Shown: in pieces, positions 1-7,721 of the stretch | Layout of the letters: the number at the start of each line of letters is the position of its first letter | Position numbering within the stretch: position 1 is the stretch's first letter | DNA from: Acidovorax sp. Leaf78 | GTDB taxonomy: Bacteria > Pseudomonadota > Gammaproteobacteria > Burkholderiales > Burkholderiaceae_C | Assembly (NCBI RefSeq): GCF_001422735.1 | Contig: NZ_LMLZ01000010.1 | Location: 1-54,774 of the forward strand | Length of the DNA: 54,774 nucleotides | Direction of reading: 5' to 3' | The notes under the pieces: model-generated | What the model was told of the DNA's origin: nothing | The model's database searches: none | What the model saw: the letters and a program-made list of their open reading frames with translations, nothing else | Translations under genes and position numbers: made by a program

Positions 1-99
1 CGCATTGCCTTTGCTGTGTGGCGATCGGGCAAGCCGTTTGATGCTCATCGCATCACCCCAAGCGCTTGACTCGAACCATAGAACCTTTGCCGGGCCACA

Positions 100-145
100 G
101 GGTGCGTCCCCCTCCGGGGGAAGGCGCGCAGCGCCTCAGGGGGAG
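100..145. repeat. GC-rich dyad, possible terminator of the DUF3567 gene
   Basis: Read on the minus strand just after the stop of the DUF3567 gene, a C-run, a GGCGC/GCGCC stem and a G-run can fold into a strong hairpin. Similar C-run/G-run dyads recur between genes in Comamonadaceae genomes (from memory). There is no clear U-tract, so termination is only likely. Bases 1-99 hold no gene I can support. Confidence 0.4.
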
Positions 146-445
146 TTAGTGCACCACCACCGGGTTTTGCGCCAGGCCCGCATAGCGGTCGAGCGCGTCT
201 TCCACTTCTTCCTGGGTGGGGGTGTCGCGCTGCCACGCCAGGATCTGTTCCTGGAACATTTCGGCCCACGAGCCGTCCAGATACACCTCTTTGCCGGACC
301 GCTTGTCCACGATCTCGAAACCGTGGCGGGCGAGCTGGGGAAGGGCGGGTGCAGTGTCGTTGAGCACCGGGCCGGCGATTTTCTCCACGGCGTCGGGCAG
401 CATGTGGACCACCACGAAGGATTCTGAGTCGTAGAGCATGTGCAT
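146..445 (-). CDS. DUF3567 family protein
   Basis: A small soluble protein of 99 residues that opens MHMLYDSESFVVV and ends with LAQNPVVVH. This matches the DUF3567 family found across Burkholderiales, whose function is unknown. The reading frame runs further upstream, but the ATG at 445 has an AAGGGGAA ribosome site at good spacing, and family members begin at this MHMLY stretch. There is no signal peptide or membrane segment. It stands alone, with a GC-rich dyad just after its stop. Function cannot be inferred from context. Confidence 0.85.
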   Translation of the reverse strand: MHMLYDSESFVVVHMLPDAVEKIAGPVLNDTAPALPQLARHGFEIVDKRSGKEVYLDGSWAEMFQEQILAWQRDTPTQEEVEDALDRYAGLAQNPVVVH

Positions 446-499
446 CGTGTTCCCCTTGTCGATATAAAAGTCAGATGACAGCGGGTTCGCAGAGTTCAA

Positions 500-810
500 G
501 GCCCAGGGCGGCTTCGGTGGAGCGCTGGCAAGCTTGTAACGCCTTGCGCCGCGCCCCGGTTATCAGGGGAAGCCCGCCCCGGTATGGCACCTGAACTGCG
601 GTCCAGTATTTCACGAAAAACCGGCCTCTCCGGGCTGGTGGGTCTTTTTTACCGCCCCACCCGGCAGGTGGCGCGAGGACGCAACACCTTTGGGGCGTAG
701 GCCGGTGCGGACGCTGGCGGTGGGTGGATGGGCAGGCATGCGGGCGCCTGTGCGGCCGCCATGGCCCGTGACGGCCCACCTTCCTTGGTTTGCCCTCGGG
801 ATGGTTCTCA
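500..810. other. Intergenic region without a supported gene
   Basis: These 311 bases between the two minus-strand genes hold only weak ORFs on either strand with no recognisable product. The notable content is the bidirectional hairpin at 616-650. The rest is GC-rich and unremarkable. Confidence 0.5.
616..650 (-). terminator. Bidirectional rho-independent terminator
   Basis: A stem of ACCGGCC (620-626) and GGCTGGT (633-639), with one G-U pair, is flanked by five A on the left and a run of six T on the right. On the minus strand the RNA hairpin is followed directly by a U-run, so it fits as the terminator of the DUF3108 gene that stops at 811. It could work in both directions. Confidence 0.6.
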
Positions 811-2016
811 TCAGGGCGCGCTGCTGCTGCGCAGCAGCAGGTCGGCGAAGTCTCCGTTCGCCTGGGTCAGCTTGATGCGCACCGGCAGGTAGTTGAGGCC
901 GGGCGCCACCCACAGCTCGGCCTTCTGGTCGTAGTCCTTGCGGGGCAGGCGCAGCAGTTTCAGCGCGGGGGTGGGGCCGGCGGGCAGGTCCAGGGTTTCA
1001 GGGCCTTCGACGGTGAACGTCCAGCGGTCGGCGGTGCGGGCGCTCACGGTGGTGAGCGTGACCTGGGTGCCGGGCGTGAACCGGCCCGGGTCGGCCGCCA
1101 GCATGGCGCCCAGCTGGATGAACAGGCTCAGCCGGTCCTGCGCGCCCGGGCCCACGGCGGCCTCGGGCGTGTTGGCGCTGAAGGTCACGCGGCCCTTGGC
1201 ATGGTCGAAATGCGCGGCCTGTTCGCTGCGGGACTTGTCGGAAAACTTCTCGGGCAGCAGGCCCTGGGCGGTGATGGCGCCCACGCTGCGCTGCGTGCGG
1301 CTGCCCACCAGGAAGGCGCTGACCTCCTGGCGCGCCTCGTAGCGGCTGCCGTCGTGCTGCCACAGCAGCTCGGCGCGGGCGCTGTACGCGAACTTCTTGG
1401 CCTGCCCGCTCACGTCGAAGGCCAGCCGGGTGGGGGCTGGAATGCGCACGGGCGGCGGCGGCGCGGCGGCATTACGGCCCGTGCCGGAGCCTGGGGGCGC
1501 AATGTCGATGCCTGCGGCGGTCGTGGGTTCTTCAGCGGCGGGCGCAGAGGCGGCCTGCGCGGGTGGTTCTGCCGGGGCGGCCGACGCCGGGGCTGAGGCA
1601 GGGGCTGAGGCAGGGGTGGCAGGGCCTGGTGCCGCCGCATCGGTTGCTGGCGCTGCGGCCGCGGGGTCTGCGCTAGCCTCTGCGCCCGCCACCTGCACCG
1701 GGCTGTCGGGCTGGGCCGCTGGCAGATCCGCCTCAGTGGGCGATGGAGATGGCGATGGCGACGGTGCAGCCGCCGGTTTCTTGCGCGGCACGGGCTTGGC
1801 GGCTACTGCCACTGGCGGGGCAGCGGGGGGGGCTACGGTCGGCGCAGGGGCTGGCGTGGCCGGTGCTGGCAGCGGGGCGGGCACGCTGCGGGTGCTGAAG
1901 ACAGGCCCCGCCGCGGGCGGCTGGGGGCTGTCCCACGCCAGGGGCACGCCGTGCAGCACCAGCCAGTGCAGGGCCAGTACCAGGGCGGTGATGAGGACCA
2001 GGGCGCGCCGGGGCAT
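811..2016 (-). CDS. DUF3108 domain protein with long Ala/Pro-rich linker
   Basis: A 401-residue protein in three parts. Residues about 5-28 form one hydrophobic membrane anchor. Residues about 29-200 are a low-complexity Ala/Pro/Ser linker with an SPSPSPSP run and repeated APAS units. Residues about 205-401 form a beta-rich domain ending in DFADLLLRSSSAP that matches DUF3108, a periplasmic domain of unknown role. The layout resembles TonB-like proteins: inner-membrane anchor, extended linker, periplasmic domain. It begins 27 bases after the IclR stop on the same strand, so the two may be cotranscribed. A terminator hairpin follows at 616-650. Confidence 0.8.
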   Translation of the reverse strand: MPRRALVLITALVLALHWLVLHGVPLAWDSPQPPAAGPVFSTRSVPAPLPAPATPAPAPTVAPPAAPPVAVAAKPVPRKKPAAAPSPSPSPSPTEADLPAAQPDSPVQVAGAEASADPAAAAPATDAAAPGPATPASAPASAPASAAPAEPPAQAASAPAAEEPTTAAGIDIAPPGSGTGRNAAAPPPPVRIPAPTRLAFDVSGQAKKFAYSARAELLWQHDGSRYEARQEVSAFLVGSRTQRSVGAITAQGLLPEKFSDKSRSEQAAHFDHAKGRVTFSANTPEAAVGPGAQDRLSLFIQLGAMLAADPGRFTPGTQVTLTTVSARTADRWTFTVEGPETLDLPAGPTPALKLLRLPRKDYDQKAELWVAPGLNYLPVRIKLTQANGDFADLLLRSSSAP

Positions 2017-2043
2017 GCAGTGTGTCGCGGAGCCGGGGGTGAA

Positions 2044-2826
2044 TCAGGCGCTGCCCGCGCCCAGGTCGCTCGACAGCTGGGCCGCGGCCGCGCGCAGGGG
2101 CGCGTCGATGGCGCCGCCCCACTCGGGGTCGAAGGTGGCGATGGAGCCCAGCGTGGTGATACCCAGCTCCAGGTGGCCGTCGGCGTCGAACACTGGCGCG
2201 CAGAACGCCACGATGCCGGGCAGCAGGGTGTCGACCACGCGGGCCACGCCACGCTGGCGCACGTCGGCCAGCAGGGTGTTCACCTCGCCCATGGTGGCGG
2301 GCAGGTCGGCGCGGCGCATCTTGACCGCGCGGGCCAGCTCGTCCTTGAGCAGCGGCGCCACCACCTCGGGCGCCATGTGGGCGGCAAAGCAGCGGCCGGT
2401 GGCGGACGAGAGCAGCGGCATCACGTCGCCCAGGCGCAGGTTGGCAGTCACGGCCTGGGAGGATTCCTCCCAGTGCACGATGGTCGGGCCGTGGTTGCCC
2501 CACACCGCCAGCGCCAGCGTGTGGCCGATGCCTTCCATCAGCGCGGGCATGCGTTCGCGCGCCAGCCGTACGGCGTCGAGCCGCGCCAGCGATGCCAGGC
2601 CCAGCTTGAGCGCCGCGGGGCCCAGGTCGTAGCGGGCGGTGCGGCTGTCCTGCGTGACCAGGCCCAGGCGCTGAAAGCTCACCAGGTACCGGTGCGCCTT
2701 GGCCGCGCTCATGCCGGCCGAGGCCGCCACATCCTTGAGCATCAGCGGCCCGCGCGAGCGGGTCAGCCCCTCCAGCAAGGCAAAACCGACCTCCACGGAC
2801 TGAATACCTGCACGTTCTTTGTCCAT
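2044..2826 (-). CDS. IclR family transcriptional regulator
   Basis: A 260-residue regulator. An N-terminal winged helix-turn-helix (about 8-68, with LKDVAASAGMSAAKAHRYL) is followed by the IclR effector domain (about 75-255, with the VFDADGHLELGITTLG stretch near the end). IclR proteins bind small acids and usually control neighbouring catabolic genes. It is divergent from the fumarylacetoacetate-hydrolase-family gene at 2929, the likely target. I took the ATG at 2826. A GTG two codons upstream (2832) is possible, and neither has a clear ribosome site. Confidence 0.88.
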   Translation of the reverse strand: MDKERAGIQSVEVGFALLEGLTRSRGPLMLKDVAASAGMSAAKAHRYLVSFQRLGLVTQDSRTARYDLGPAALKLGLASLARLDAVRLARERMPALMEGIGHTLALAVWGNHGPTIVHWEESSQAVTANLRLGDVMPLLSSATGRCFAAHMAPEVVAPLLKDELARAVKMRRADLPATMGEVNTLLADVRQRGVARVVDTLLPGIVAFCAPVFDADGHLELGITTLGSIATFDPEWGGAIDAPLRAAAAQLSSDLGAGSA

Positions 2827-2928
2827 GTGCACTAAAATTCGCTAGTTTTGTTTAGTTAAATCAATTTACCCAAGCGTAATTTCGCTAAGGGTACCCTTCC
2901 ACCACCCTGAGACAAAGGTCCTGCCACC
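2827..2928. promoter_or_regulatory. Divergent promoter region, IclR / FAA hydrolase
   Basis: An AT-rich island in otherwise GC-rich DNA between two divergent starts. The stretch AATTCGCTA occurs near 2837-2844 and again, as AATTTCGCTA, near 2878-2887. The second copy lies in a small dyad with AGCG and CGCT arms. These direct repeats are plausible IclR sites. The assignment is inferred from position. Confidence 0.4.
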
Positions 2929-3942
2929 ATGAAACTTGCTACCTACAAAGACGGCTCGCGCGACGGCCAACTGGTCGTTGTCTCCCGCGATCTGGGCACG
3001 GCCCATTATGCGACCGGCATTGCCAGCAAGCTGCAGCAGGTGCTGGACGACTGGGGCTTCCTCTCGCCCCAGCTGCAGGACCTGTACGACCAGCTTAACA
3101 ACGGTCGCGCGCGCCACGCCTTTCCCTTCGACCCCGCCCAGTGCATGGCACCGCTGCCGCGTGCGTACCAGTGGGCTGACGGCTCGGCGTACATCAACCA
3201 CGTTGAACTGGTGCGAAAAGCGCGCAACTCCGAAGTGCCGGAGAGCTTCTACACCGACCCGCTGATGTACCAGGGCGGCAGCGACGACTTCATCGGCCCG
3301 CGTGACGACGTGGTGGTTCCGAGCGAAGCCATGGGCATCGACTTCGAGGCCGAGATCGCCGTCATCACCGGCGACGTGAAGATGGGCACCAACGCCGACC
3401 AGGCGCTGGACGGCATCCGCCTGGTGATGATCGCCAACGACGTGAGCCTGCGCAACCTGATCCCGGCCGAGCTGGCCAAGGGCTTCGGCTTCTTCCAGAG
3501 CAAGCCCGCCACCGCCTTCGGCCCCGTGGCCGTCACGCTGGACGAGCTGGGCGACGCCTGGGACCACGGCCGCGTGCACCTGACCGTGCAGTCCACCTGG
3601 AACGGCCGCAAGGTCGGCATGTGCGACGCCGGCCCCGAGATGACTTTTCACTTCGGCCAGCTCATCGCCCACGTCGCCAAGACGCGCAACCTGCGCGCCG
3701 GCTCCATCATCGGCAGCGGCACCGTGAGCAACAAGGGCGTCACCGACGCCAGCGGCCGCACCGAATGGCCCAAGGGCTACAGCTGCATCGCCGAAAAGCG
3801 CTGCATCGAGACCATCCAGGACGGCAAGCCCAGCACCGACTTCATGAAGTTCGGCGACACCATCCGCATCGAGGTCAAGGGCAAGGACGGCGCGAGCATC
3901 TTCGGCGCCATCGACCAGACGGTCGCAGCGCCTGAAGCCTGA
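2929..3942 (+). CDS. Fumarylacetoacetate hydrolase family protein
   Basis: A 337-residue cytoplasmic hydrolase of the FAH family, which splits C-C bonds in 1,3-diketo acids or decarboxylates and isomerises related acids. The acidic metal-site pattern is visible: TDPLMYQ (Asp near 110), DFEAEIA (Glu140, Glu142) and ANDVSLRN (Asp172), plus the GSGTVSNKG stretch near the C-terminus. It has the extra N-terminal region of the long FahA-like subgroup. An AAAGG site lies upstream of the ATG. It is divergent from an IclR gene and followed by a Bug binding protein, which suggests uptake and breakdown of an aromatic or dicarboxylic acid. The substrate cannot be read from sequence. Confidence 0.87.
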   Translation: MKLATYKDGSRDGQLVVVSRDLGTAHYATGIASKLQQVLDDWGFLSPQLQDLYDQLNNGRARHAFPFDPAQCMAPLPRAYQWADGSAYINHVELVRKARNSEVPESFYTDPLMYQGGSDDFIGPRDDVVVPSEAMGIDFEAEIAVITGDVKMGTNADQALDGIRLVMIANDVSLRNLIPAELAKGFGFFQSKPATAFGPVAVTLDELGDAWDHGRVHLTVQSTWNGRKVGMCDAGPEMTFHFGQLIAHVAKTRNLRAGSIIGSGTVSNKGVTDASGRTEWPKGYSCIAEKRCIETIQDGKPSTDFMKFGDTIRIEVKGKDGASIFGAIDQTVAAPEA

Positions 3943-3952
3943 GCCGCGACGG

Positions 3953-3992
3953 CCACTGCCACTGCAACTGCAACTGCAACTGCAACCATCGC
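3953..3992. repeat. CAACTG hexamer tandem repeat
   Basis: Two CCACTG units, four CAACTG units and a partial copy lie in tandem 11 bases after the stop of the FAA-hydrolase gene. It is non-coding. Simple repeats of this kind can vary in copy number by slippage. Confidence 0.85.
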
Positions 3993-4118
3993 CGCAGCCA
4001 GTGGCTGCTGGTTGCGACTGCGGTAGCGGTAGCGGCGCATGTGCAGCGGCCTTGCCCAGCAGGGCGCACCGTGCGCACCGCGCGTCCTTCGGGATGCGCC
4101 TGCCAGCCCACCCCCCAC

Positions 4119-4144
4119 CCGTTCGGGCTGAGCCTGTCGAAGCC
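4119..4144. repeat. Half copy of the GTTCGGGCTGAGCCTGTCGAAG repeat
   Basis: One arm of the inverted repeat seen complete at 25014-25073 and 43564-43637, here without the matching second arm. It is a REP-like intergenic element. Confidence 0.75.
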
Positions 4145-4206
4145 AGGGCCGATCAATCGAATCCCGTGTTCAGCCCCAGGCTCCCGCAGCCGGTGCAAAA
4201 TACCCA

Positions 4207-4255
4207 TAAAAACAGGCCCTACCGCTTGATAGTCAAGCGCTGGCAGCTATCAAAT
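4207..4255. repeat. AGCGCTT-type dyad repeat, copy 1
   Basis: Contains CGCTTGATAGTCAAGCG with flanks matching TATAAA..GGCC and GGCAGCTATCAAA. The same pattern recurs at 13031, 28797, 35687, 43718 and 49555. It lies 28 bases upstream of the Bug gene start, so it is probably inside its leader. Confidence 0.75.
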
Positions 4256-4282
4256 CAATAGTAACCACAAGGAGACAACCCC

Positions 4283-5263
4283 ATGCAACGCAGAACCCTC
4301 TTGTCCGCCCTGGCCGCCGCAGGCGCCACCTCCGCCGCTCCCTGGGCCGCAGCCCAGCAGTCCGCGTGGCCCGACCAGCCCCTGCGCTGGGTCGTGCCGT
4401 ACCCGGCCGGCGGCGGCACCGACGTGCTGGCGCGTACCGTGGCCGAGGCCATGCGCCAGACGCTGGGCCAGCAGATCATCGTGGACAACCGCCCCGGCGC
4501 GTCCACCAACATCGGCGCGCAGATGGTGGCCACGGCCAAGCCCGACGGCAACACCTTCATGTCGGCCGACAACGCCGTGCTGGCCTTCAACGAGCACCTG
4601 TTCACCAAGCTGCCGTTCAACCCCGAGAAAGACTTCACCTACGTGGGCGGCATCAGCCGCTTTCCGCTGGCGCTCGTGGTCAACCCCGCGTTCGAAGCCA
4701 AGACCGTGAAGGAATTCCTGGCCTACGCGCGCGCCAACCCTGGCAAGCTCAACTACGCATCGCCCGGCAACGGCTCGCCGCACCACCTGGCGATGGAGAT
4801 GTTCAAGAACCGCACCAAGACCTTCCTCACCCACATCCCCTACCGGGGCGCCGCGCCTGCGCTGCAGGACGTGATGGGCGGGCAGGTGCCCTGCATGTTC
4901 CTGGACCTGGCCGCCGGCCTGCCCGTGATCACCTCGGGCAAGGTGCGTGCGCTGGCCATCGGCTCGGCCAAGCGCGTGGCTGCGCTGCCAGACGTGCCCA
5001 CGCTGGCCGAAGCCGGTGTGCCCAACACCGAGGTATTCGCCTTCCAGGGCATCCTGGCGCCCGCCGGTTTGCCCGCGGCCATCACGGCGCGCCTCAACGG
5101 CGACCTGAACAAGGCCCTGCTCAACCCCGCCGTGGTCAAGCGCATGAACGACTTCGGCATGGAAGCCCTGCCCGGCACGCCCGAGCAGTTCCGCGCCATG
5201 GCACGTGCCGAGTCCAAGCGCTGGGGCGAGATCATCAAGGCCGCCGGGGTGAAGCTGGACTGA
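4283..5263 (+). CDS. Bug family tripartite tricarboxylate transporter substrate-binding protein
   Basis: A 326-residue periplasmic binding protein of the Bug/TctC family, abundant in Comamonadaceae and used to capture small organic acids. The N-terminus MQRRTLLSALAAAGA...AAAQQ is a signal peptide, cleaved near residue 24. Family motifs are clear: VPYPAGGGTDVLAR, IVDNRPGAST, ASPGNGSPHHLA and ALPDVPTLAEAG. A strong AAGGAGA ribosome site precedes the ATG. No TctA/TctB membrane genes are adjacent, which is usual for orphan Bug proteins. Its ligand is unknown. The neighbouring FAA hydrolase suggests an acid degraded by that enzyme. Confidence 0.92.
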   Translation: MQRRTLLSALAAAGATSAAPWAAAQQSAWPDQPLRWVVPYPAGGGTDVLARTVAEAMRQTLGQQIIVDNRPGASTNIGAQMVATAKPDGNTFMSADNAVLAFNEHLFTKLPFNPEKDFTYVGGISRFPLALVVNPAFEAKTVKEFLAYARANPGKLNYASPGNGSPHHLAMEMFKNRTKTFLTHIPYRGAAPALQDVMGGQVPCMFLDLAAGLPVITSGKVRALAIGSAKRVAALPDVPTLAEAGVPNTEVFAFQGILAPAGLPAAITARLNGDLNKALLNPAVVKRMNDFGMEALPGTPEQFRAMARAESKRWGEIIKAAGVKLD

Positions 5264-5275
5264 CCGGGCTGGTCG

Positions 5276-5306
5276 CGCAGACCGGGGGGGCCGCCCCCGG
5301 TCTGCG
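5276..5306 (+). terminator. Strong GC hairpin after the Bug gene
   Basis: Perfect 13-base arms (CGCAGACCGGGGG and its complement) with a 5-base loop, 13 bases after the stop. No T-run follows, so this is a stem that could stop or stabilise the transcript rather than a textbook terminator. Confidence 0.5.
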
Positions 5307-5362
5307 TGCCATCGCCCCAGGGGCAAGACAGCGCGTGGCGGGGGCTGCCACGCCATGTGCCT

Positions 5363-5755
5363 TCAACCTTCCGTCTCGGGCGCTTCGCTTGCTTCCGCAT
5401 CCGGGTCCAGCGGTGCATAAAAGCCCGCGAAGGGTCGGGTGAACGGCGTGCCATTGAAGGTGTGGGTGCAGCACCGGCACCGGGGCACCAGGCTGGACGG
5501 GCCGACCACCTGGTCGACCAACTGCAGCGTCCCTGCATCATCCACGTACAGGCCGTTGTAGTAACTCGATTCACCGACCAGCACGTACCGCCGCCGCTCG
5601 TTCGGGCGGCGCGCCACCAGCCAGAAGATCGGGTCGGGGCGGTCCAGCCGCGCCAGGGCCTCGCTGTACACGCCGTCCCACGGTGCGCCCACCTTCGAGA
5701 TCAAAAACCTGAACAGCGGGGTGTAGTCCAGCCCCAGCTGGCGCCGCCCGTGCAT
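5363..5755 (-). CDS. Conserved hypothetical protein
   Basis: A protein of about 130 residues from the ATG at 5755, with MHGRRQLGLDYTPLFRFLISKVG, DPIFWLVARR and PRCRCCTHTFNG. The paired cysteines near RCRCC suggest a small metal site or disulfide. The open frame continues upstream, and the stretch KEPLYRKVNTTAHRVHHGRGGDF (roughly 5800-5878) looks protein-like, so the true start may be a non-ATG codon about 40 residues further out. I recall similar hypothetical proteins in other proteobacteria but know no function. The C-terminus is acidic (DPDAEASEAPETEG). It lies downstream of the VOC gene on the same strand. Confidence 0.6.
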   Translation of the reverse strand: MHGRRQLGLDYTPLFRFLISKVGAPWDGVYSEALARLDRPDPIFWLVARRPNERRRYVLVGESSYYNGLYVDDAGTLQLVDQVVGPSSLVPRCRCCTHTFNGTPFTRPFAGFYAPLDPDAEASEAPETEG

Positions 5756-5978
5756 GGGGCTGCGCACCGGCTCATCGCCCTGAGTGGCGCGCGCATTCCG
5801 GTCATCGCTGAAGTCCCCGCCCCGGCCGTGGTGCACGCGGTGCGCGGTGGTGTTCACCTTGCGGTAGAGCGGCTCCTTCCTGCGCGGGCGCCTTGCTGCG
5901 GTTCTCTCGTTGGGGTTTATGGACGGATGCTTCTGGCGGCGGGTGCCGTTCGCGCCGCCGATTTTGCCCTGTGCCTGC

Positions 5979-6392
5979 CTACTCCGGCAGGTGGCACACC
6001 GCTTCCACGTTGTTGCCTTCGGGGTCGATGACGAAAGCGCCGTAGTAGTGCTCGTGGTAGTCGGTGCGCAAGCCAGGGGCTCCGTTGTCTTTGCCGCCCG
6101 CGGCGATGGCCGCGGCGTAGAAGGCGTCCACCTGCGCCCGGTTGGGCGCGCGCCAGGCCAGGTGGCAACCCGTGGTGGCCGGTGCGCCGCCGTAGGGCGA
6201 GGGGCCGTCGATGAACCATACATCGGCCTTCTTGCCGTCGGGCTCGGACGCATCGGGGTAGGCAAAGCCCAGCATGTTGGAGCCGTAGTTGCCCTCGAAG
6301 CACAGGCTGTAGCCCAGGGGTGCCAGGGCGGCGCTGTAGAACTGTTTGGCGCGCGCGATGTCGGTCACGCGGAAGGTCATATGGTCAATCAT
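5979..6392 (-). CDS. VOC family protein (glyoxalase/bleomycin resistance fold)
   Basis: A 137-residue protein with one pair of beta-alpha-beta-beta-beta units. It begins MIDHMTFRVTDIARAKQFYSAALAPLGY and has TGCHLAWRAPNRAQVDAFY and a closing YYGAFVIDPEGNNVEAVCHLPE. The His in DHMTF, the His in GCHLAW and the Glu in NVEAVCH are at family metal-ligand positions. Members include glyoxalases, dioxygenases and drug-binding proteins, and this subgroup has no known substrate. The ATG at 6392 has an AAGGAG site. The longer frame upstream is not protein-like. Confidence 0.88.
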   Translation of the reverse strand: MIDHMTFRVTDIARAKQFYSAALAPLGYSLCFEGNYGSNMLGFAYPDASEPDGKKADVWFIDGPSPYGGAPATTGCHLAWRAPNRAQVDAFYAAAIAAGGKDNGAPGLRTDYHEHYYGAFVIDPEGNNVEAVCHLPE

Positions 6393-6539
6393 GGGAGTGC
6401 TCCTTTTTGGGGGTATGGCGTGCATGTCTCTGTTCTCTTCATGCACCACCAATACTGTATTTAAATGCAGTATCTGTGGCAAGCACCAAAACGCCCAATC
6501 CGGTGGCGCCGCCCCCCGTCGCTGCCGGGCCAGTTCCCG

Positions 6540-7562
6540 TCAGTTCCACCCCTCCAGCACCAGCTTGCCGCGGGCCTTGCCGCTTTCGATCAGCGCGTGC
6601 GCGCGCTGGAGGTTCTCGGCGTTGATGGTGCCGAACCGCTGGTCCAGCGTCGTGCGGATCAGCCCTGCGTCCACCAGCTGCGCCACTTCGGTCAGCAGCC
6701 GGTGCTGGCCGACCATGTCGTCGGTGCCGAACAGCGCGCGCGTGAACATCAGCTCCCAGTGCACCGACACCGACTTGCGCTTGAATTTCGTCACGTCGAG
6801 CGACACCGGGTCGTCGATCAGCGCGAACCGGCCCTGCGGCGCGATGGCCTCCACGATCTGGTCGAAATGCGCGTCGGTCTGCGTGAGGCTCACGATGATG
6901 TCCACCGCGGGGTGGCCGATGCGCGCCAGCTCCTGCGTCAGCGGCTTGCTGTGGTCGATGACGTGGTGGGCGCCCAGGTCGCGCACCCAGGCCTGCGTCT
7001 CGGGGCGCGATGCGGTGCCGATCACCGTGAGGCTCGTCAGCCGCGCCGCCAGCTGCGTGAGGATGGAGCCCACGCCGCCGCTCGCGCCGATGATGAGCAG
7101 GGTCTTGTGGGTGGGCTGCTTGCCGGGCGCCACGCCCAGGCGGTCGAACAGCAGCTCCCATGCGGTGATGGTGGTCAGTGGCAGGGCGGCGGCCTCGGCA
7201 AAGTCCAGCGACTTCGGGGCGTGGCCGACGATGCGCTCGTCCACCAGGTGCAGTTCGCTGTTGGTGCCGGGGCGGGCGATGGAGCCTGCGTACCAGACGC
7301 GGTCGCCGGGCGCAAAGAGCGTCACGTCCGGGCCCACCGCGCGCACGATGCCGCTGGCGTCCCAGCCCAGCACCTTGTGGTCCGGCCCGTCGCCACTGCG
7401 TGCGCTGCTGTTGCGCACCTTGGTGTCCACGGGGTTGACCGACACCGCATGCACCTCCACCAGCAGGTCGCGGCCAGTGGCCACGGGGTCGGGCAGGGTG
7501 ATGTCGAGCAGGGCGTCGGGGCGGTCGATGGGGCCTGGTTGGGTGTAGCCGATGGCTTTCAT
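6540..7562 (-). CDS. Alcohol dehydrogenase family / quinone reductase-like oxidoreductase
   Basis: A 340-residue medium-chain dehydrogenase of the zinc-binding alcohol dehydrogenase family, quinone oxidoreductase subgroup. It has an N-terminal GroES-like domain (MKAIGYTQPGPIDRPDALLD, AVSVNPVDTKVRN), a nucleotide-binding motif LLIIGASGGVGSILTQLA near residue 157, and the DDMVGQHRLLTEVAQLVDAG C-terminal stretch. The structural-zinc cysteine cluster is absent, as in NADPH:quinone reductases. The ATG at 7562 has GGAG upstream. It is divergent from a LysR gene with a dyad between them, a common layout for stress-induced reductases controlled by their neighbour. Confidence 0.88.
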   Translation of the reverse strand: MKAIGYTQPGPIDRPDALLDITLPDPVATGRDLLVEVHAVSVNPVDTKVRNSSARSGDGPDHKVLGWDASGIVRAVGPDVTLFAPGDRVWYAGSIARPGTNSELHLVDERIVGHAPKSLDFAEAAALPLTTITAWELLFDRLGVAPGKQPTHKTLLIIGASGGVGSILTQLAARLTSLTVIGTASRPETQAWVRDLGAHHVIDHSKPLTQELARIGHPAVDIIVSLTQTDAHFDQIVEAIAPQGRFALIDDPVSLDVTKFKRKSVSVHWELMFTRALFGTDDMVGQHRLLTEVAQLVDAGLIRTTLDQRFGTINAENLQRAHALIESGKARGKLVLEGWN

Positions 7563-7648
7563 GGGGAGGACTCCGGGGTGGTCAAACAATGGGTGAAGCG
7601 ATTGAAGCAATGGTCGGGTTTGTGGGTCTGTTTGCAAATAGGCAGGCG

Positions 7649-7666
7649 ATTGAATTCATATTCAAT
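7649..7666. promoter_or_regulatory. Perfect dyad ATTGAAT-TCAT-ATTCAAT, probable LysR operator
   Basis: Seven-base arms around a four-base centre lie in the divergent spacer between the oxidoreductase (start 7562) and the LysR gene (start 7722). It is the main AT-rich island there and ends in the T...A form of LysR boxes. Its function is inferred from position and symmetry. Confidence 0.55.
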
Positions 7667-7721
7667 GAAAATTTGAAAATACCGGTTGCCGTCCCTCCCG
7701 CCACCTCTCAGACAAGACCCC

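Noticed and set aside
1..48. Possible start of a minus-strand gene leaving the window (MSIKRLARSPHSKGNA)
   Set aside because: Only 16 codons are visible, with a doubtful ribosome site and no recognisable family.
1397..2632. 411-codon plus-strand ORF rich in Ala/Gly
   Set aside because: It is antisense to the Pro/Ala linker of the DUF3108 protein and to the IclR gene. The low complexity reflects the other strand.
5756..6265. Long N-terminal extension of the hypothetical gene at 5363
   Set aside because: Most of it overlaps the VOC gene in another frame and is Pro/Arg/Thr-rich. Only about 40 residues next to the chosen start look protein-like.
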